Of a stretch of 64,000 nt of DNA, positions 22,909-35,385 are shown one piece after another. The notes below the pieces were generated by a model. The model did not search any database, was not told where the DNA came from, and saw only the letters and a list, made by a program, of their open reading frames with translations. Both the position numbers and the translations under genes were made by a program. The number at the start of each line of letters is the position of its first letter. The stretch's first letter is position 1. The DNA is from Gnetum montanum (taxonomy: Eukaryota > Streptophyta > Gnetopsida > Gnetales > Gnetaceae), in contig MNCI01005867.1 in assembly GCA_015680685.1 (NCBI GenBank), positions 317,831 to 381,830 of the forward strand, read 5' to 3'.

Positions 22909-25406
22909 TTAGGATGGGGTGTCTTCCCAATGACTAAGTGTTTGACCATGATAAGAATTAATAAGTGGATAGGTAGGCTCCATGCATTTGTAAAATAATG
23001 TTAGCCTTTCATTTTCAAACCATTGGGTGTTTCTTGGTTTAATGGCAACTACGTAGACAAGTTGATGTTCACACACTTGGTTGTTAAATGTACGATGGGT
23101 TAGAGTATGAGCTGTGTCAACGTTGTGGATGTCTAACTCATGATTGCACCCTTGATCATGATTTGATATGCATGGATTCATTTGTCTCTCCATAATGCTA
23201 GATTCATTACTTCTGTTAAGTGTTAGAGTAACAATGGATGGTGGCCTTTGTGGAGGATCAGAAGACATTGCACTAGATTGCAATTGTGTTGGTTTGGATG
23301 ATGTAATAGGTTCACAAGTGTTGCGCTTACCCATGGAAGTCATCCTGAAGAAAGGACATTTCTAAGATTGTGGTGGGGACCTACTGGCATTATCATGTCT
23401 ATGCACATTTGCAGCACAAGTGCCATTTTGTTGTTGATGTTATGGTGTTGACCCTACTTGTGTTATTGGCAGTGACATGTGCTAGGGTGGAGTATGAGAA
23501 TATTGAGGATAGGATGGAAGGTAAGAGGTGTAAGGTGGTGATCCTTTAAGAGATGTCATGGGTTGATGATACTTGGGAGAGTGGTAGTAGCGATTGGAGT
23601 AAAGGATGTAGAACTAGTTGAGGAAATAGGTTGTTAAATGTAATGTTCATGTGAGTTCGGCTAGTAGTGAGGGTAAGGTTGGTTTGGTGATGGCCTTCCC
23701 CACGACTGTAGGTTTTGCCATTGCGGTTGATGGCAGTATAGAGGTTGTTAAGGAGTCCCCCTAGGATAGTATGATTGGTTGTAGAATTGTCTATAATTAC
23801 TTTGTGGAAAAGATAAGTTTCTATGCATGTGCTTCTATATGAACTTGGGATTTGATGCAAATGTCCAATACTCATGTAGGTGCAACATGATTGGAAAATA
23901 GCCCTTTAGATGATCATATATGCAGAGATCACATCTATCATCTTCATTTGTGGTTGAGTCTATAGCCTCTTATTCTTTAGCCATTTTCCCTATTTACTGA
24001 TAAGTGTTTCTATCTGTTTCTTGGTTCTTCTTCCTATTTTTTTGTGATCGCTTAATTCATTTTATGTTACCTCCTCCTCTATGGTTTCTACCAAAGTTAT
24101 AACTTTCTATTTATTTACTTTGAAATCCTATCAAACTTTGCTTCAAGTTTGCCAATAGACTTCTGTATCGACAAGGTTTGTTGCAGAATTACCTTATCGA
24201 GAGTTGCCTCCTTCTCCTTACCATTGATGTGGAACTTATTCTTTTGAACAGTTGGGACCTAGTGATATTTCTTAGCATTGTCCCATTTACATAGCTCTCC
24301 TTCTTCTTTTTTCATACTCTTGATTAGCTCTTAAATTTGATGGGTTTTAGCTTATATAATTGACTTTGAGTATACATCCCAAGGATCTCCCTTATTTCAT
24401 TATGAAGCCCATCTATGATGTGGAAAATTTGATCTTCCTCAAAGAAACCATGGCCTAAGCATCTATTTAGTAGAGAATAATATCTATCTAAGACCATATC
24501 CAAGGGTTCACGTTCCTCCTGGCTCCATCCTTGGATCTATCTCCTTAGGTTGGACATCCTTGCATAGGTTTGGTATTTCTCATTGAAGAGTTCTAGCATG
24601 GTGGACCACCATCTGATTGAATTTGGTTTCAATGATCTATACCATACTTCAGCTTTATCGATTAGTATCCTAGGAAAGAACTTAAGATTTTGCCATCCAC
24701 TTTCAATGTTGTATAAGGCACATGCATCATGGAGGGAGTGTAAATGATGTTAGGGATTAGAATCATAGCCTCCTACAAATTTAGGGATATTATTCATATT
24801 GAGATTTGGCAATCAACTTTCCCTATAATGCCTATGAGGGATCTTAATTGCCTCTATGATCTACATCATGCTCTTAGTGGCCAATAAGGGTTCATCATCA
24901 TCAAACATGTTGTGATGAAAATTTATATTTCTATTTGTTTGATTGTGATGATGTTGTCTATGTTCATTTTGATGTCTCTAATTTTTCCTATGGATTCGAT
25001 TCTTATTTTTATTTTTATTTTTATTTTGATGCCAATGATGAGCTTGGTCTCTATAGCTACATTCATCTTTGTCAGAACTAGACATTCAAGAGGAAGAGGA
25101 AGATGAGAAACTGGGAGTATTTCCATGGCTTCTATGGTGTTCCCCATGGTCCCTTGATTTATCTTTTTTAGGTTTTAAGGAAGTCCTAGGCCTTGAGGCC
25201 TTACTTGGTCCAAGACTTACTTCATCTCCTCTAGGGTTGTCTACCTTATGTGAATGTAGTCTTTGAGTGTCATCATGGTGGTAATGAACATACGAAACCC
25301 CTTCATGAGGTTGGTCACTTCAAGTTTCTTCAACATACATCTTGTAAGTTTTCTAATGAATGTTCTTGCTATATAATGCATTATCATCACCTTGTGAAAG
25401 AGACAT
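22909..25406 (-). pseudogene. gag of O
   Basis: Minus-strand ATG at 25406 (MSLSQGDDNA). The capsid domain is at about 24790-24290 (NNIPKFVGGYD, VWYRSLKPNSIRWWSTMLELFNEKYQTYARMSNLR, RYYSLLNRCLGHGF, IIDGLHNEIRE). A decayed zinc knuckle CDLCIYDHLKGYF sits near 23930-23890. The Pro/His/Asn-rich tail ends EDTPS-stop at 22909, like the gag end of I. Many stops. Related most closely in layout to gag of I and E. Confidence 0.85.
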
Positions 25407-25512
25407 TATTTTTGGTTTATGGTGTGTGTGCTTTAATATTGTTTGAAAGATAAATCATTAATGCGCTTACAACGCTCATCTATAATATAACTAATCTAGA
25501 TAACTAGCACCA

Positions 25513-25531
25513 TCCTTGGAAATGACGTCAA
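25513..25531 (-). other. Primer-binding site of O
   Basis: The minus strand reads TTGACGTCATTTCCAAGGA, a decayed tRNA-Asp complement abutting the LTR. Confidence 0.75.
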
Positions 25532-26383
25532 TGAGTGTTCATGCATGATCTGGTTGAATTCCATGGATGGGACTAATTGTGGTATCTAGATCGTTATGTC
25601 TTGATTATAGTTTATTGTCTTCTCACTTGGACTAGTAGTAGCTTTGTCATGTATGATTTAGTCCAAAGTGAATCATATGATGATTGATGTTGTTCGATCC
25701 TAAGCTACTCCTAATGGTAATAAAGAACTTAATTATTTAATCTAATTAACCATGGAAGGTAACATCTAAACTAGCCTATGTGCGATGAGTATCCATCCCT
25801 AATTGTCCGTACATGCCTTGGACTTCGCATAACTACCACTAGGATTACCAAGCATATGTCACTGGGCATACCAAATAATACACTACTAGGTTACCAAGTA
25901 ATTATACTTAAGTGTTCGTGATTAGTTGTACTCATTTTGCTTAATGATAGGAATAATAAAGAGAAATAAATGAAAACATTAACTAAGGAAAATAGTAAAC
26001 ATTTAAGTAATTTAAGAAAATAAAAAGTAATAATTAAGCTAAGTGGACGTTGCAATGATGGAAGTAATCTTGATCATTATTGTTGAACATGTAATGTGTA
26101 TAATTATGTCACACTTGAATAAGGATGTCATACAATCACTTAACATCACACTACGAGCATGCACTGAAAAACTAACAAAATTCTGACTTCTCTAAAATCT
26201 ATGAAAAAGCTATCTATAATATATATCCCAATTGTTCACCCAAGTGCATTATTTATAGTTTAGCACTAAAGGAATGATATCGAATGCCCGAAATTGGAGG
26301 TTGTGCCCCAATATCAGATACTTAACATCATGGCCCCGATATCAGATGTCTGATATCGTGGCCCAGCAAAACATGACTCATCA
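25532..26383 (-). repeat. Right LTR of O (5' LTR), with U5-end deletion
   Basis: Aligns with 290-1151 but lacks about 40 bp at the U5 end, joining TGAGTG directly to TTCATGCATGATC. It ends ACTCATCA at 26376-26383. U3 holds several GATATC/GATATT motifs (about 26275-26360, plus coordinates). Confidence 0.88.
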
Positions 26384-26388
26384 GATGT
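26384..26388. repeat. Target-site duplication of O, right copy
   Basis: GATGT, identical to 285-289. Confidence 0.9.
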
Positions 26389-28812
26389 TATGAGGATTTC
26401 ATCTTTATGTTATGATTATGATGTCTTTACATGCTTAACTACTATGATTATGTACACTAGCCCTATGTGATGTGTTAGACAATGTTACTAGTAAGCATGT
26501 TGGATTGGGATACAAGGACACCTATTTGGTATGTATTTAAGCTTTATATGCAATTTCAATGTTTATGCATTTGAACTATAGCACTATGTTGTGTGATGCT
26601 TAGGTTGATTTTGGCATGTGAAGGTGTAGAGCATTTGATAATGATCCCATAGGTTCAAACGGATTTTAATTTGGAGTCTCGATGTGGTTGTTATGCATGT
26701 TGGAAGTGCAAGGTATTAGTTAGGTAGGGATAAAAGAAAATCAACTTATAAAAAATTTTTGTTAAAAAAATGGTAAAAGTAAATAAAAAAAAGTCAAATG
26801 AGTTACACATGTAACATGAGACGTGATGAAAAGCATAGGATATAATGTTGTTTTTTTACCACCACTACTTACCCATAGAAATTGGGTTTTGGATTTCTAT
26901 TTTTCTAAGAAAATAGAAATGGAGCATTTTTTTTCTTTAGTTTTTTGTCTTGCCTTCATCTTTTCTACACTTTTTCTAAATTTTGATCTTCATGGGTGGA
27001 TTATTCTCTACTTTGAACTTGGAGTTGGGATTGTTGTAGTTGTATCTACCTGGGTGCAAAACTTGTTTGAAGTGAAATTGAGTCCTATCGGAGTTTTGAG
27101 AATTTCATGCTTATTTCGGACTTTTTGCCACAACAATTTTAATTGGTGGATTATCTTTACCTTTTCCATGTGTTTTTGTGCTGGATTAGTGTATATGATT
27201 ATGTGATGTGGGCATGTGGGGCAGATAGGTAAAAGATTAAGCTTGGACATGTTATTTTGCATATTTCCCAAAATTGTATGATTTTGATTACAAATTATTT
27301 ATTAATATATATATATGTGATGTATGGTATGATATGGACTTGTGAAATATGATATGTAATGTTGATGTGACTAGTATAGTTGGAATATTATATTTTATAG
27401 GCCTATTGTGGCGCAGGAGTTTCTAGGAGTCTAAATCATCATTGGCGGTAATTAAATATTATTAATTATTATTTTCTTAATCAAACTTTGGATGCATCTA
27501 GCTTTGCTTCCAGGAGTCTGATTTAGGTGAAATTAGTATTTGGGAAGTACTTTCTAATCATGGACTTGGTTTTCTCTTTGGGCATATATTATTTTGAAGG
27601 TAATTAAAGTAGTCATTTTTGTGGATTTTACATGTAGTTCAAGAAATATGATTGTGGCATAGAAATTTATTTGTCAAATCATGTTATTATTTTCATAGAA
27701 TGAATGTGATTATTAGGTGTGAATATATGTGGTTATGTTATGTTTGTTTGGAGGTGTTATGCTTGTGACATGTGTTGGCTTAAGCTAGCCAAGATTTGTT
27801 CATATCTTCATGATGACACTTGTGATGGTCATTGCTAGGTGGTGCTAGCATGGGGGTGTAGACTGGTTGATGATGAGGCACCCTGGAGGTAGTATGGAGT
27901 GATCCCCACTATGATGCATCGATGAGACTCTTGTCTCAAGCCTCATCTTGAGAGTGGGAGAGCATTGGTGTGTTCATCCCTACAGCTGGTACATGGCATA
28001 GGTGTGTTTGTCCCTATCACTAATCCTCCATAAGGCTAGTGGTTTTGGGTCATAAGTTGATGGATCCTAGCCTCGGTTGGATAAATAAAAGACTAATAAA
28101 AGACTTACACGTAATGGTTGTTATGAGTACTCATGGCAATGTTTCACATGCTACATTGATTGTGGATATGCTAGCGACCACATGGGCTATGTATATGATA
28201 GTATTAATTTATGAGTCATATCATTGATAACATATATTATGATTGGATTATTTAATGGTATAGTGAAGGTATGATGGCATGGGCATGATAGTGGAAAGGC
28301 ATGTGATGTGATGTAACGGATATATGATAGATTATGTTGGATCGTGGCTTTATCTGTGATTGTATGATAGCCATATATCCTCTTTAATAATGATTATGCT
28401 AGTGTTATGTGTGATATGGTGGGTGTGTCCATGTGTTGCACAAGACTAACATTTGATGTAGGTTGTCTTGTACCCCACTCCTCTCCTCCCGTGCAGCACT
28501 TGTTGACCCTCTAGTAGTGGAAGTGTAAAGGCTTCTCACTCAATTGTATATTGACTTTATTTAATTATAGGTGGAAGGCATAGGAGCCTAGATGAGCATG
28601 GAGAGGAAGAGTAGAGGAGGGGAAAATCTTTCATTCTTAGTTAATGTATATTTCCATGTATAGTAGTATGGACTCTGTATAATTGTATGAAACTCTCTGT
28701 ACTCTTATATATATGATCATAATGTTTATGTGTTTTTGTATCTTAGCAATGTTGTGTAGATTTTTTGTTTATGTAGAGACATGCATTTTTAGAAATTGAA
28801 ATGTATGTTTAG
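26389..28812. other. Unassigned AT-rich stretch, possibly an old chromovirus-type LTR
   Basis: No conserved protein motif was found. The 127-codon frame at 26823-27206 is hydrophobic, T-driven and open on both strands, so it is not called a gene. Segments near 27780-28080 (repeated TAGC/GGTG phrases, then GGTGTGTTTGTCCC) and an RNA-start-like TATATATATGATC near 28710 look like LTR promoter sequence. After element E the sequence resumes at 39467 and ends GTTGGGGTGTTACA at about 39618, a common end of Del/Tekay-type LTRs. Assignment is weak. Confidence 0.35.
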
Positions 28813-29674
28813 TGATGAATCGTGATTCATTAGGTTGCGATATTGGACCCCCGATATCGGATCCACGATATCGGGTACGTGATATTGCAGCCCAAATAAC
28901 AATATCGGATACACGATATTGTGACTCCTATGTGAGCCTATAAATACACATGTAGGTGCACAAGAAGAGTTAGTTTGGAAATAGTTAGTTTTTCAGTCAG
29001 TAGATAGAAGTTAGTTCATTTCTTAGTTCCTCTCAACCCTTTCTCCCAGTGCATGCTCGTAGTGTGATGATTGTAATTGTACAACATCCTTTATTCGAGT
29101 GTGGCGTACTTGGACATGCACATGACTGAAAATAAAGATTGAGATTACTTCATCATTGCAAAATTCACTTAGCTTAATTACTTAATTGTTATTGTTATTG
29201 TTATTAAACGCGGAATGAGTACGACTTAATCATGAGCATCTACGTGTGACTGCTTGGTATCCCAATAGCGTACTCGGGCCATGCGCTTGGTAATCCTAGT
29301 GGTAGTCATGCACGAGGTCTAAGATGTGTAGGGATGATTAAGGAATGGATGCTCATCACACTTAGGCTAGCTTAGATTCTCTTCCTATCTCCTCTTAGTA
29401 TAGCTCTCTCTCTCCCTTTTCCCTCCTAGCTTAGCTAAGATTATTTTCCATCACCTCAAGGAGTAGCATTAGTTTAGGAACACATCATACACCTCACTAT
29501 GGACTAAACCATACATGAAAAAGAAAATACTAGTCCAGGTGGGAAGACAACAAACTACGGTCAATGAGTAACTATCTAGATACCACAACTAGCCCATCTA
29601 CAGAGTTTGACCAGATCATGCATGAAATGCTCATATTTGTATGGTTGAGTGTAGGGGTACCTCATCACTCATCA
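28813..29674 (+). repeat. LTR1 of E
   Basis: Starts TGATGAATCGTGATTCAT and ends CACTCATCA. U3 has six GATATC-type motifs (about 28837-28920), including CCCCCGATATCGGATCC, before the TATA box CTATAAATA (28938-28946). Confidence 0.93.
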
Positions 29675-29694
29675 TTGGCGCTATTGCTAGGGAC
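29675..29694 (+). other. Primer-binding site of E (tRNA-Asp type)
   Basis: TTGGCGCTATTGCTAGGGAC directly follows LTR1 and differs from the tRNA-Asp complement mainly by transitions. Confidence 0.87.
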
Positions 29695-29817
29695 AGTGCT
29701 AGTTATTTAGATTAGTTACGTTATACAAGATCATTGTAACAAAGTATTAATAATATATCTTTCAAAAAAAAAGATAATAATAATAATTGCAATTAAATCA
29801 CACACAACTTTACAACC

Positions 29818-30995
29818 ATGTCTCTCTCATAAGACTATGATAATGCAACAACCAGTAAGGAAATTCATTGGAGAACCAATGAATTATATGATGAAGAAGA
29901 TAAAGTTTGGATTACTTAATCTAATGTAGGGGTTTCCTATGAACATAAACGAAGACAACATTGTCCCAACTCATGAATGCATGACCTACCTAATGACGAT
30001 GAACCCCTACTAGCCACTAAGAGCCTAACGCATATACAAGAGGCTGTTCGAATATCCCAAAAGCATCATAAGGAAAGCTGTCTACCCAGGCTTGACTTAA
30101 AAAACTTTCCTAAGTTTTCAAGAGGCTATGATTTAGATCTGCAACATCATCTACAAGCCTTCCATGATGCCTGTGCATGGAATAACATTGATAATGGATG
30201 GTAAAAACTTAAGCTCTTTCGTACGACACTTGTTGGCCAAGCAAAAGTATGGTATAGGTCCTTAAAATCAAAATCAATTCGATGTTGGTCGACAATGGTA
30301 GAACTATTTAATGAAAGATATCAAACCTATGCAAGTGTGTCAGCCTTGAGGAGACAAATCCAAGAGTGAAAACAAACACAACATGAACCCTTGGACATGG
30401 CCTTAGATAGATATTATGCATTATTAAACAACTGCCCAGGCCATGGGTTCTTTGAGGAAAGGCTAATGTATCATATCATAGATGGGCTCCATAATAAAAC
30501 AAGAGAAATGTTAGGGATGTATGCTCGAGGTGAACTATATGAGCTATGAACCCACCAAGTCCAAGAGTTTAACAAGAGAGTAGCAAAAGAAGAAGGAGAA
30601 ATGGCTAAATGGGAGAATGTTGAAAGCTCTCAACAAGCCCAAAACCATAAATCAACAAGGGCCCATGATAAGGAAAAGGAAAAATCAACTCACCACAAGG
30701 AGGTGAAACCATCTTTGCCAATACTATAATCATTGTATGAAATTGAGGAAAAGATCAATAAGATGATGGAATGGATGCATAAAAAATGTGGAGAATATGC
30801 CAACATTTTTAGAGATAGAACCAGGATGAACCAAGAAGTAGGACAAAATATCCTTAGATAATCGGAAAGAAGGGTTGAAAAAAATAAGAGCTCAACTGCC
30901 AATCATACGTATCAATGTAACATTTGCCTATATGATCACCCCAAGGGCCAATGTACAATCTTGTCAAATTTATAGGAGCATTGGGAAAGAGTGTT
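29818..30995 (+). pseudogene. gag of E, 3' truncated
   Basis: ATG 29818 (MSLS) and the capsid domain at 29977-30600 (LDLKNFPKFSRGYDLDLQHHLQAF is the longest conserved part, then VWYRSLKSKSIRCWSTMVELF). The zinc knuckle CNICLYDHPKGQC lies near 30917-30957. Soon after it, near 30995, the sequence jumps to material matching I from about 9210, so the roughly 0.9-kb gag tail and spacer start present in I are deleted. Many stops. Confidence 0.85.
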
Positions 30996-31784
30996 ACATA
31001 AAAAAAATGATACTTCAAAAAGAAAAAATGAGTGCCACAAAGCAAGATCACTCCTCCCTTGAATGAAATGCCAAGTGATCATATGCCTTGCTATCATAAG
31101 TGCTATTATGGTTGTCCATCATGGGAAGAAGCAATGCGATGTCATTGATTAGATGAATGGACTTGGTCTTGATTTTGGAATGATGGACTAATTACACACT
31201 AATCATGCCTTACACGTAGGATTCATTGTGCCCTGGGTTAGTTACCTCATGTCTTGATTCTGCAATCCTTTTTATGATTTACCTCACCTCATTGTTCGTG
31301 TAGTTGTGACTCGTGACTTTAGTAGCATGGGATTCATATCTCATCACAGTGCTATCTACATGTGTGTGTTTTGTGAAATCAGTGTGGATTACATTTAACC
31401 CTTCTAGTGCCTACGGACATTTTAAGGTGTGGTTACGCAAGGGAATTATAGGTTGGAACCTACTTTGGGGAGGACCCACTTGCATAACCCTTGTAATTTG
31501 CACTCGTAACACATCTCTCACACATCATCTTATATCCTCAAAGTATTACCAACGTTCTTCTTTCCCTCATCATCCTTCTAGTTCAAACGTTCCTATGAGC
31601 CAACACATGTCCTGTTTCCTCACACTTTTCATGACTTTCATGGTCAGATTTTATACCATTATACTTTTCATGCCTTCAAGACTAGTTTATATTACCCTGG
31701 GCCCTTTACATTAACCTACAGTCCTTAGTTTATACCTCAGAGTTTCAAAAATTTATAAATTTTTCTAAGTACCCTATTCTCGAA
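30996..31784 (+). other. Non-coding spacer of E
   Basis: Aligns with 9210-10000 of I. It contains the conserved block 31409-31485 ending TTTGGGGAGGACCCACTT. The 133-codon open stretch here (31313-31714) is not kept open in I or O. Confidence 0.72.
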
Positions 31785-31787
31785 AGG

Positions 31788-31912
31788 CCGAGATATTGGG
31801 TCCCCGATATCGGGTCAGCTGTGATATCAGGTCCCCAATATCAGGTCAGCTGTGATATCGGGTCCTTGCTAGTGGGTATGTGATATCACGTCCTTAAAAT
31901 CTATATATATGG
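31788..31912 (+). promoter_or_regulatory. Internal promoter of E (GATATC cluster + TATA)
   Basis: About five GATATC-type motifs, including GGGTCCCCGATATCGGGTCA and two copies of GGTCAGCTGTGATATC, precede the TATA box CTATATATAT (31901-31910). The core CCCCGATATCGGRTC is the same variant as in LTR1 and LTR2 of E. Confidence 0.62.
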
Positions 31913-32407
31913 ACCCCCAGCGAACGTCAACATCATTTACAACTATTCACGTGGGGGAGTTTTTCAAATTTTCTTCCATGACTTGCGATTGTGCATCTCT
32001 TGTTCCAATAACCATAACTCGCTCGCTAGCGCTTTGATTTTCATTCCGTTTGAACCTATTTGAACCTAGAGTGTTCAGGTTAGTCGTGGGGAAGGGGTAC
32101 ATGCTAAATTGAGTATAAATTTTTTAAAATTCATCATTGCTCAAAGGACACTATCAAGGGTGATTCCGTATAGAATTAATAGGCATGTGCCAAAAACAAT
32201 TTCATCTCCTCAACTATACCAAGAAATTAAACTTTGAAGCCACCTAAGAAAAGTGGGCCAAATATTAAAAATTTTTGGGGATATTTCCATAAAAATTTCT
32301 AACTTTAAATCACACAAAATAAAAAACAAATTCATTAAGGCAAGGATTAAGGTATAACTTAACTTTGGTAAGCAACCTTACTAATGATTGGCCCCGTGTG
32401 ATTGTAG
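31913..32407 (+). other. Leader exon and predicted intron before ORF2 of E
   Basis: The leader carries CACGTGGGGGAGTTTTTCAA. A good donor CAG/GTTAGT at 32078/32079 and an acceptor TGTGTGATTGTAG at 32407, with CTTACTAAT as branch-like site (about 32378-32386), predict a 329-bp intron ending directly before ATG 32408. Confidence 0.5.
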
Positions 32408-35211
32408 ATGGCCCCAAAGCGTGAACAACAAGAAGGTCCCTCTCAAGGTGCATCTAAGTGACCCAGGAGAGGTAGAGGATAGGTGTCTACTGAACAACAT
32501 ACAAAGTAGGAGGTGCAATCCTTTAGTATCCATCAAGAGACTCCTACTATTATACAATAGGGATAGGCAGAAGGTGGAGTTGTAGTAGCACCTGCATAAG
32601 GACAACACCCCACGTTATCCCTGAAATGTGTTCAGGCCATCCGTGAAAGGTCCACATCAACTGTAGTGATTCTGGAATTGAACTTTGGACCCTTCATGGA
32701 ATTTGTTCTTGAGGTCATTAGGGACCAGCTCAAAGGGTCCCCATTATGGCCTATCCTCTTCGAAAGCGGTACCTGGTACTTAGGAGAAACGTACCAATTT
32801 TGGCACAATAAAGAAAAAGGCATCATGGTTGACATTGGTGGTTTGTCTGTTGATTTTTCTGCCAAGGCCATTTTGGAAGTGTTAAACCTTTCAAATACAG
32901 GGCTGAAATTTGCTCACCTATCCACTCGCTTCGATGCAGATGCATAAAAGGTTTGGTTGGACAGGACGTACGGTAAGTAAGATAAGATATATGGAGAATT
33001 GATGTTGGAAGAGAGAATCTACTTCAAGATTGGTACTTATCACATCTTTCCCACAAAAATATTAAACAGGGTTTCAACATATGTGACAAGAGGAAGTACG
33101 ATATTGATGGGAAAGGTTAATGCTAACCTACCCCATCTATATCTCATGGAGATCTTAAGGAGATTTGAAGAACGCAAGATAGGGAAGTTCATGTTGCCCT
33201 TCCCTTGTCTCATCAGGAAGCTATGCAAGCATGTTGGAATTCTAGGGTACACTAATGACATCCCCAAAAGATCCCAAAGTGCTTCATGTGCTGAACTACT
33301 AAAGCCACCAGCTCCAAGGAAAAGTGTTGGTGAGACACTGGAGCCAGAGTTAGAGCAAGAGCAAGAACAAATGGTGGGACCCACTATAACTCAAACTACA
33401 GGGCCTAGCCAACTCCCAAGCTTAAGGACTTGTCAACAACAAGAAGCTAGGCCTAGCATAAAGCCAACGAGACCAACTTCCATCATTGCAGGATTATCGA
33501 CTATCGATGAGCCATCTCAGGGTCATCGTTGAGATGATCAGTTGGGGGGGTCGTGATGATGCTAATCTCTTCCACGTCATTGATGATACCATATGGTCCA
33601 CTATCTCTATGGATTGTGCATGGGGAGAGGTGTTCATTCAGATAGGAGGAGGGGAGATTGATTTGTCACAACAGATTTTTGGGAACATTGCATCCTTTTA
33701 GGTGTAACTCGAGATTTGTAAAGGGGCCACAATGGTGATTATGTAGCACTAGGATGTAGCAGGAGCTGCAGAAGTGGTCACAAACCATATTAAAGAATCC
33801 TTTAACATCTCTGTTATGCCATTGGAAGACTTCACAGGAGCACATGATGCTCAAACATTGGTCAGTCCCTCGATGACTCCTGGGGAGCATGAGGATGTGC
33901 TTGATCGATTGTTGCAAATAGGACAAGTAATGCCATCCTTGTTCGACATCCCACAAGATTTCACAGTAGCATAATCAGACCTCATCTCTACCAAGGGAAT
34001 GCTAGTCATGGCAGAGATCAAGGTTGAGTACACAGAAGCAGAGTTAGAAAAACTCTAAGAGAGGCTCGTAACCCTAAAATTTACACAGGAGGACCCCTCT
34101 CAATTTGTTCTTGCAGACCACCTAGACACCTTCAGGACCTAGCAACTCAACAAATTGTTGGCAGATAATAAGAGAGTGGCGGAGGAGAAAGAGAAGGCTG
34201 ATTGGGATGCCTCCAAGGCACAAGTGTAAACCTACGTGCATGCCAAGGCACTTAGAGCCTTACAAGAGGAGAATAAACAACTTGTTGTTGATAATCTTGG
34301 ATTGACTACTATGGAGAAATAGAAGAATGTTCTCAAAGAAAAATTTTAATAGCTACAAGAACAATTGATCAGGGTTAATTAAGATATGAACTGTTTGGCT
34401 AGAGAAAATCGATACCCTCTCAATGGAGAAGGTACATGTAATCTATCAAAAGATGGCCATTGAAATAAGTCTGTGGCAAAACGAGGCCAAGCAGCACAAA
34501 AAGTTAAAGGATCATTTTTCAGACTAGGTGGGAATGTATAAGAAAGTCATCGAGAAAAAGATCTATATGGCTAAGGCCCACATCAACGCTTTCAATGCTC
34601 AACACATTGATTGGCGGGCCATATTGGACACATATGCATTTGCTCACTAAGTGGAACTTAAAAGCCAGGACCTGTAGATTCAAGATCTTACAGAATACAT
34701 GGAATTGGCAAACCTGCGGTATGCCAATCTAGCCATGTTGATAGCAAGGTGCCCAAGGACAAAGCTCGAGGGGTAGGTAACTACCACCTATGCCAAATAT
34801 GAAGTAGAATTTGTAGAGCACAGGAAAATGTTGTAGAAGCTAGAAGTTGCAAATTCTGAACTACAGGTGGTTAAAGAAAGCTACCAAGGACAAAAAGATG
34901 TCATAGTGGACTTGGCTCAATGGCTTCCAAATTTTCAGGAGTATAGGGACAAAGCAAGAGCCTATGAGGAGAAACGATGGTTGTTTGTGCCCTAGTATGT
35001 CAAAGAAAATAAGATGTTCCCACAACTACCATGCCCATGGGAGGTGTCGACTCCATCAAACATTGGAGCATCAGCATGGACAACACATGATCCTCGAATG
35101 GAAGAGGAAAAGCTCTAAGCACTACTTCAATGTCATCAAATTCCAAAACCTAGAGCACAACATAAGGGGAAGCAACCCATGGAGGAGCCATTGCCACCTG
35201 AAACCACATGA
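32408..35211 (+). pseudogene. ORF2 of E, full length
   Basis: MAPKREQQEGPSQG at 32408, the same start as in O. The N-terminal domain (32666-33270) reads through most of one frame: GTWYLGETYQFWHNKEKG, VDFSAKAILEVLNL, ERIYFKIGTYHIFPTK and LPHLYLMEILRRFEE, then FPCLIRKLCKHVG. A Glu/Gln/Pro linker (33320-33480) precedes one frameshift near 33500-33530. The region KNHIKESFN-type follows, then the coiled-coil part (about 34000-34900) with a one-base insertion near 34410. It ends in a Pro-rich tail at TGA 35209-35211. About 930 codons, as in I. Function unknown. Confidence 0.78.
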
Positions 35212-35385
35212 GTTCCACAAAATTTTGTAATCTTTTGATTTTGCATTTTTTGTATTGGGTTCCAATTTTGTTCTATTGAGTTAAATTCCCTGTTAGTCAA
35301 TAATCCCATACCTATCCACTATGTAATCAATGGGGCTTGTTCTCATTTTAACTCGAGGATGAGTTTTCATTTAGTCGTGGGGGTA
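35212..35385 (+). other. 3' tail and polypurine tract before LTR2
   Basis: Contains AATAATCCCATACC (about 35301) and GTCGTGGGGGTA abutting LTR2. Confidence 0.83.

Larger units (their letters stand above)
290..26383 (-). mobile_element. Element O: outer non-autonomous Ty3/gypsy element (gag + ORF2), split by H
   Basis: On the minus strand the order is LTR (25532-26383), tRNA-Asp-type primer site, gag, non-coding spacer, internal promoter, ORF2 and LTR (290-1151). The element is bounded by GATGT duplications. The 16.8-kb element H is inserted near the ORF2 3' end, so ORF2 lies at 20920-18269 and continues at 1470-1341. No protease, RT, RNase H or integrase is seen anywhere in O. The organisation equals that of elements I and E, which supports a real non-autonomous subfamily rather than random deletion. 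All coding parts carry many stops. Confidence 0.9.

Noticed and set aside
26823-27206. 127-codon hydrophobic ORF that could be a membrane protein
   Set aside because: Driven by T-rich composition, open on the opposite strand too, no homologous motif, in probable LTR sequence.
31313-31714. 133-codon ORF in the E spacer
   Set aside because: The aligned spacer in I (about 9520-9900) has stops and frame changes; only a 75-bp block is conserved.
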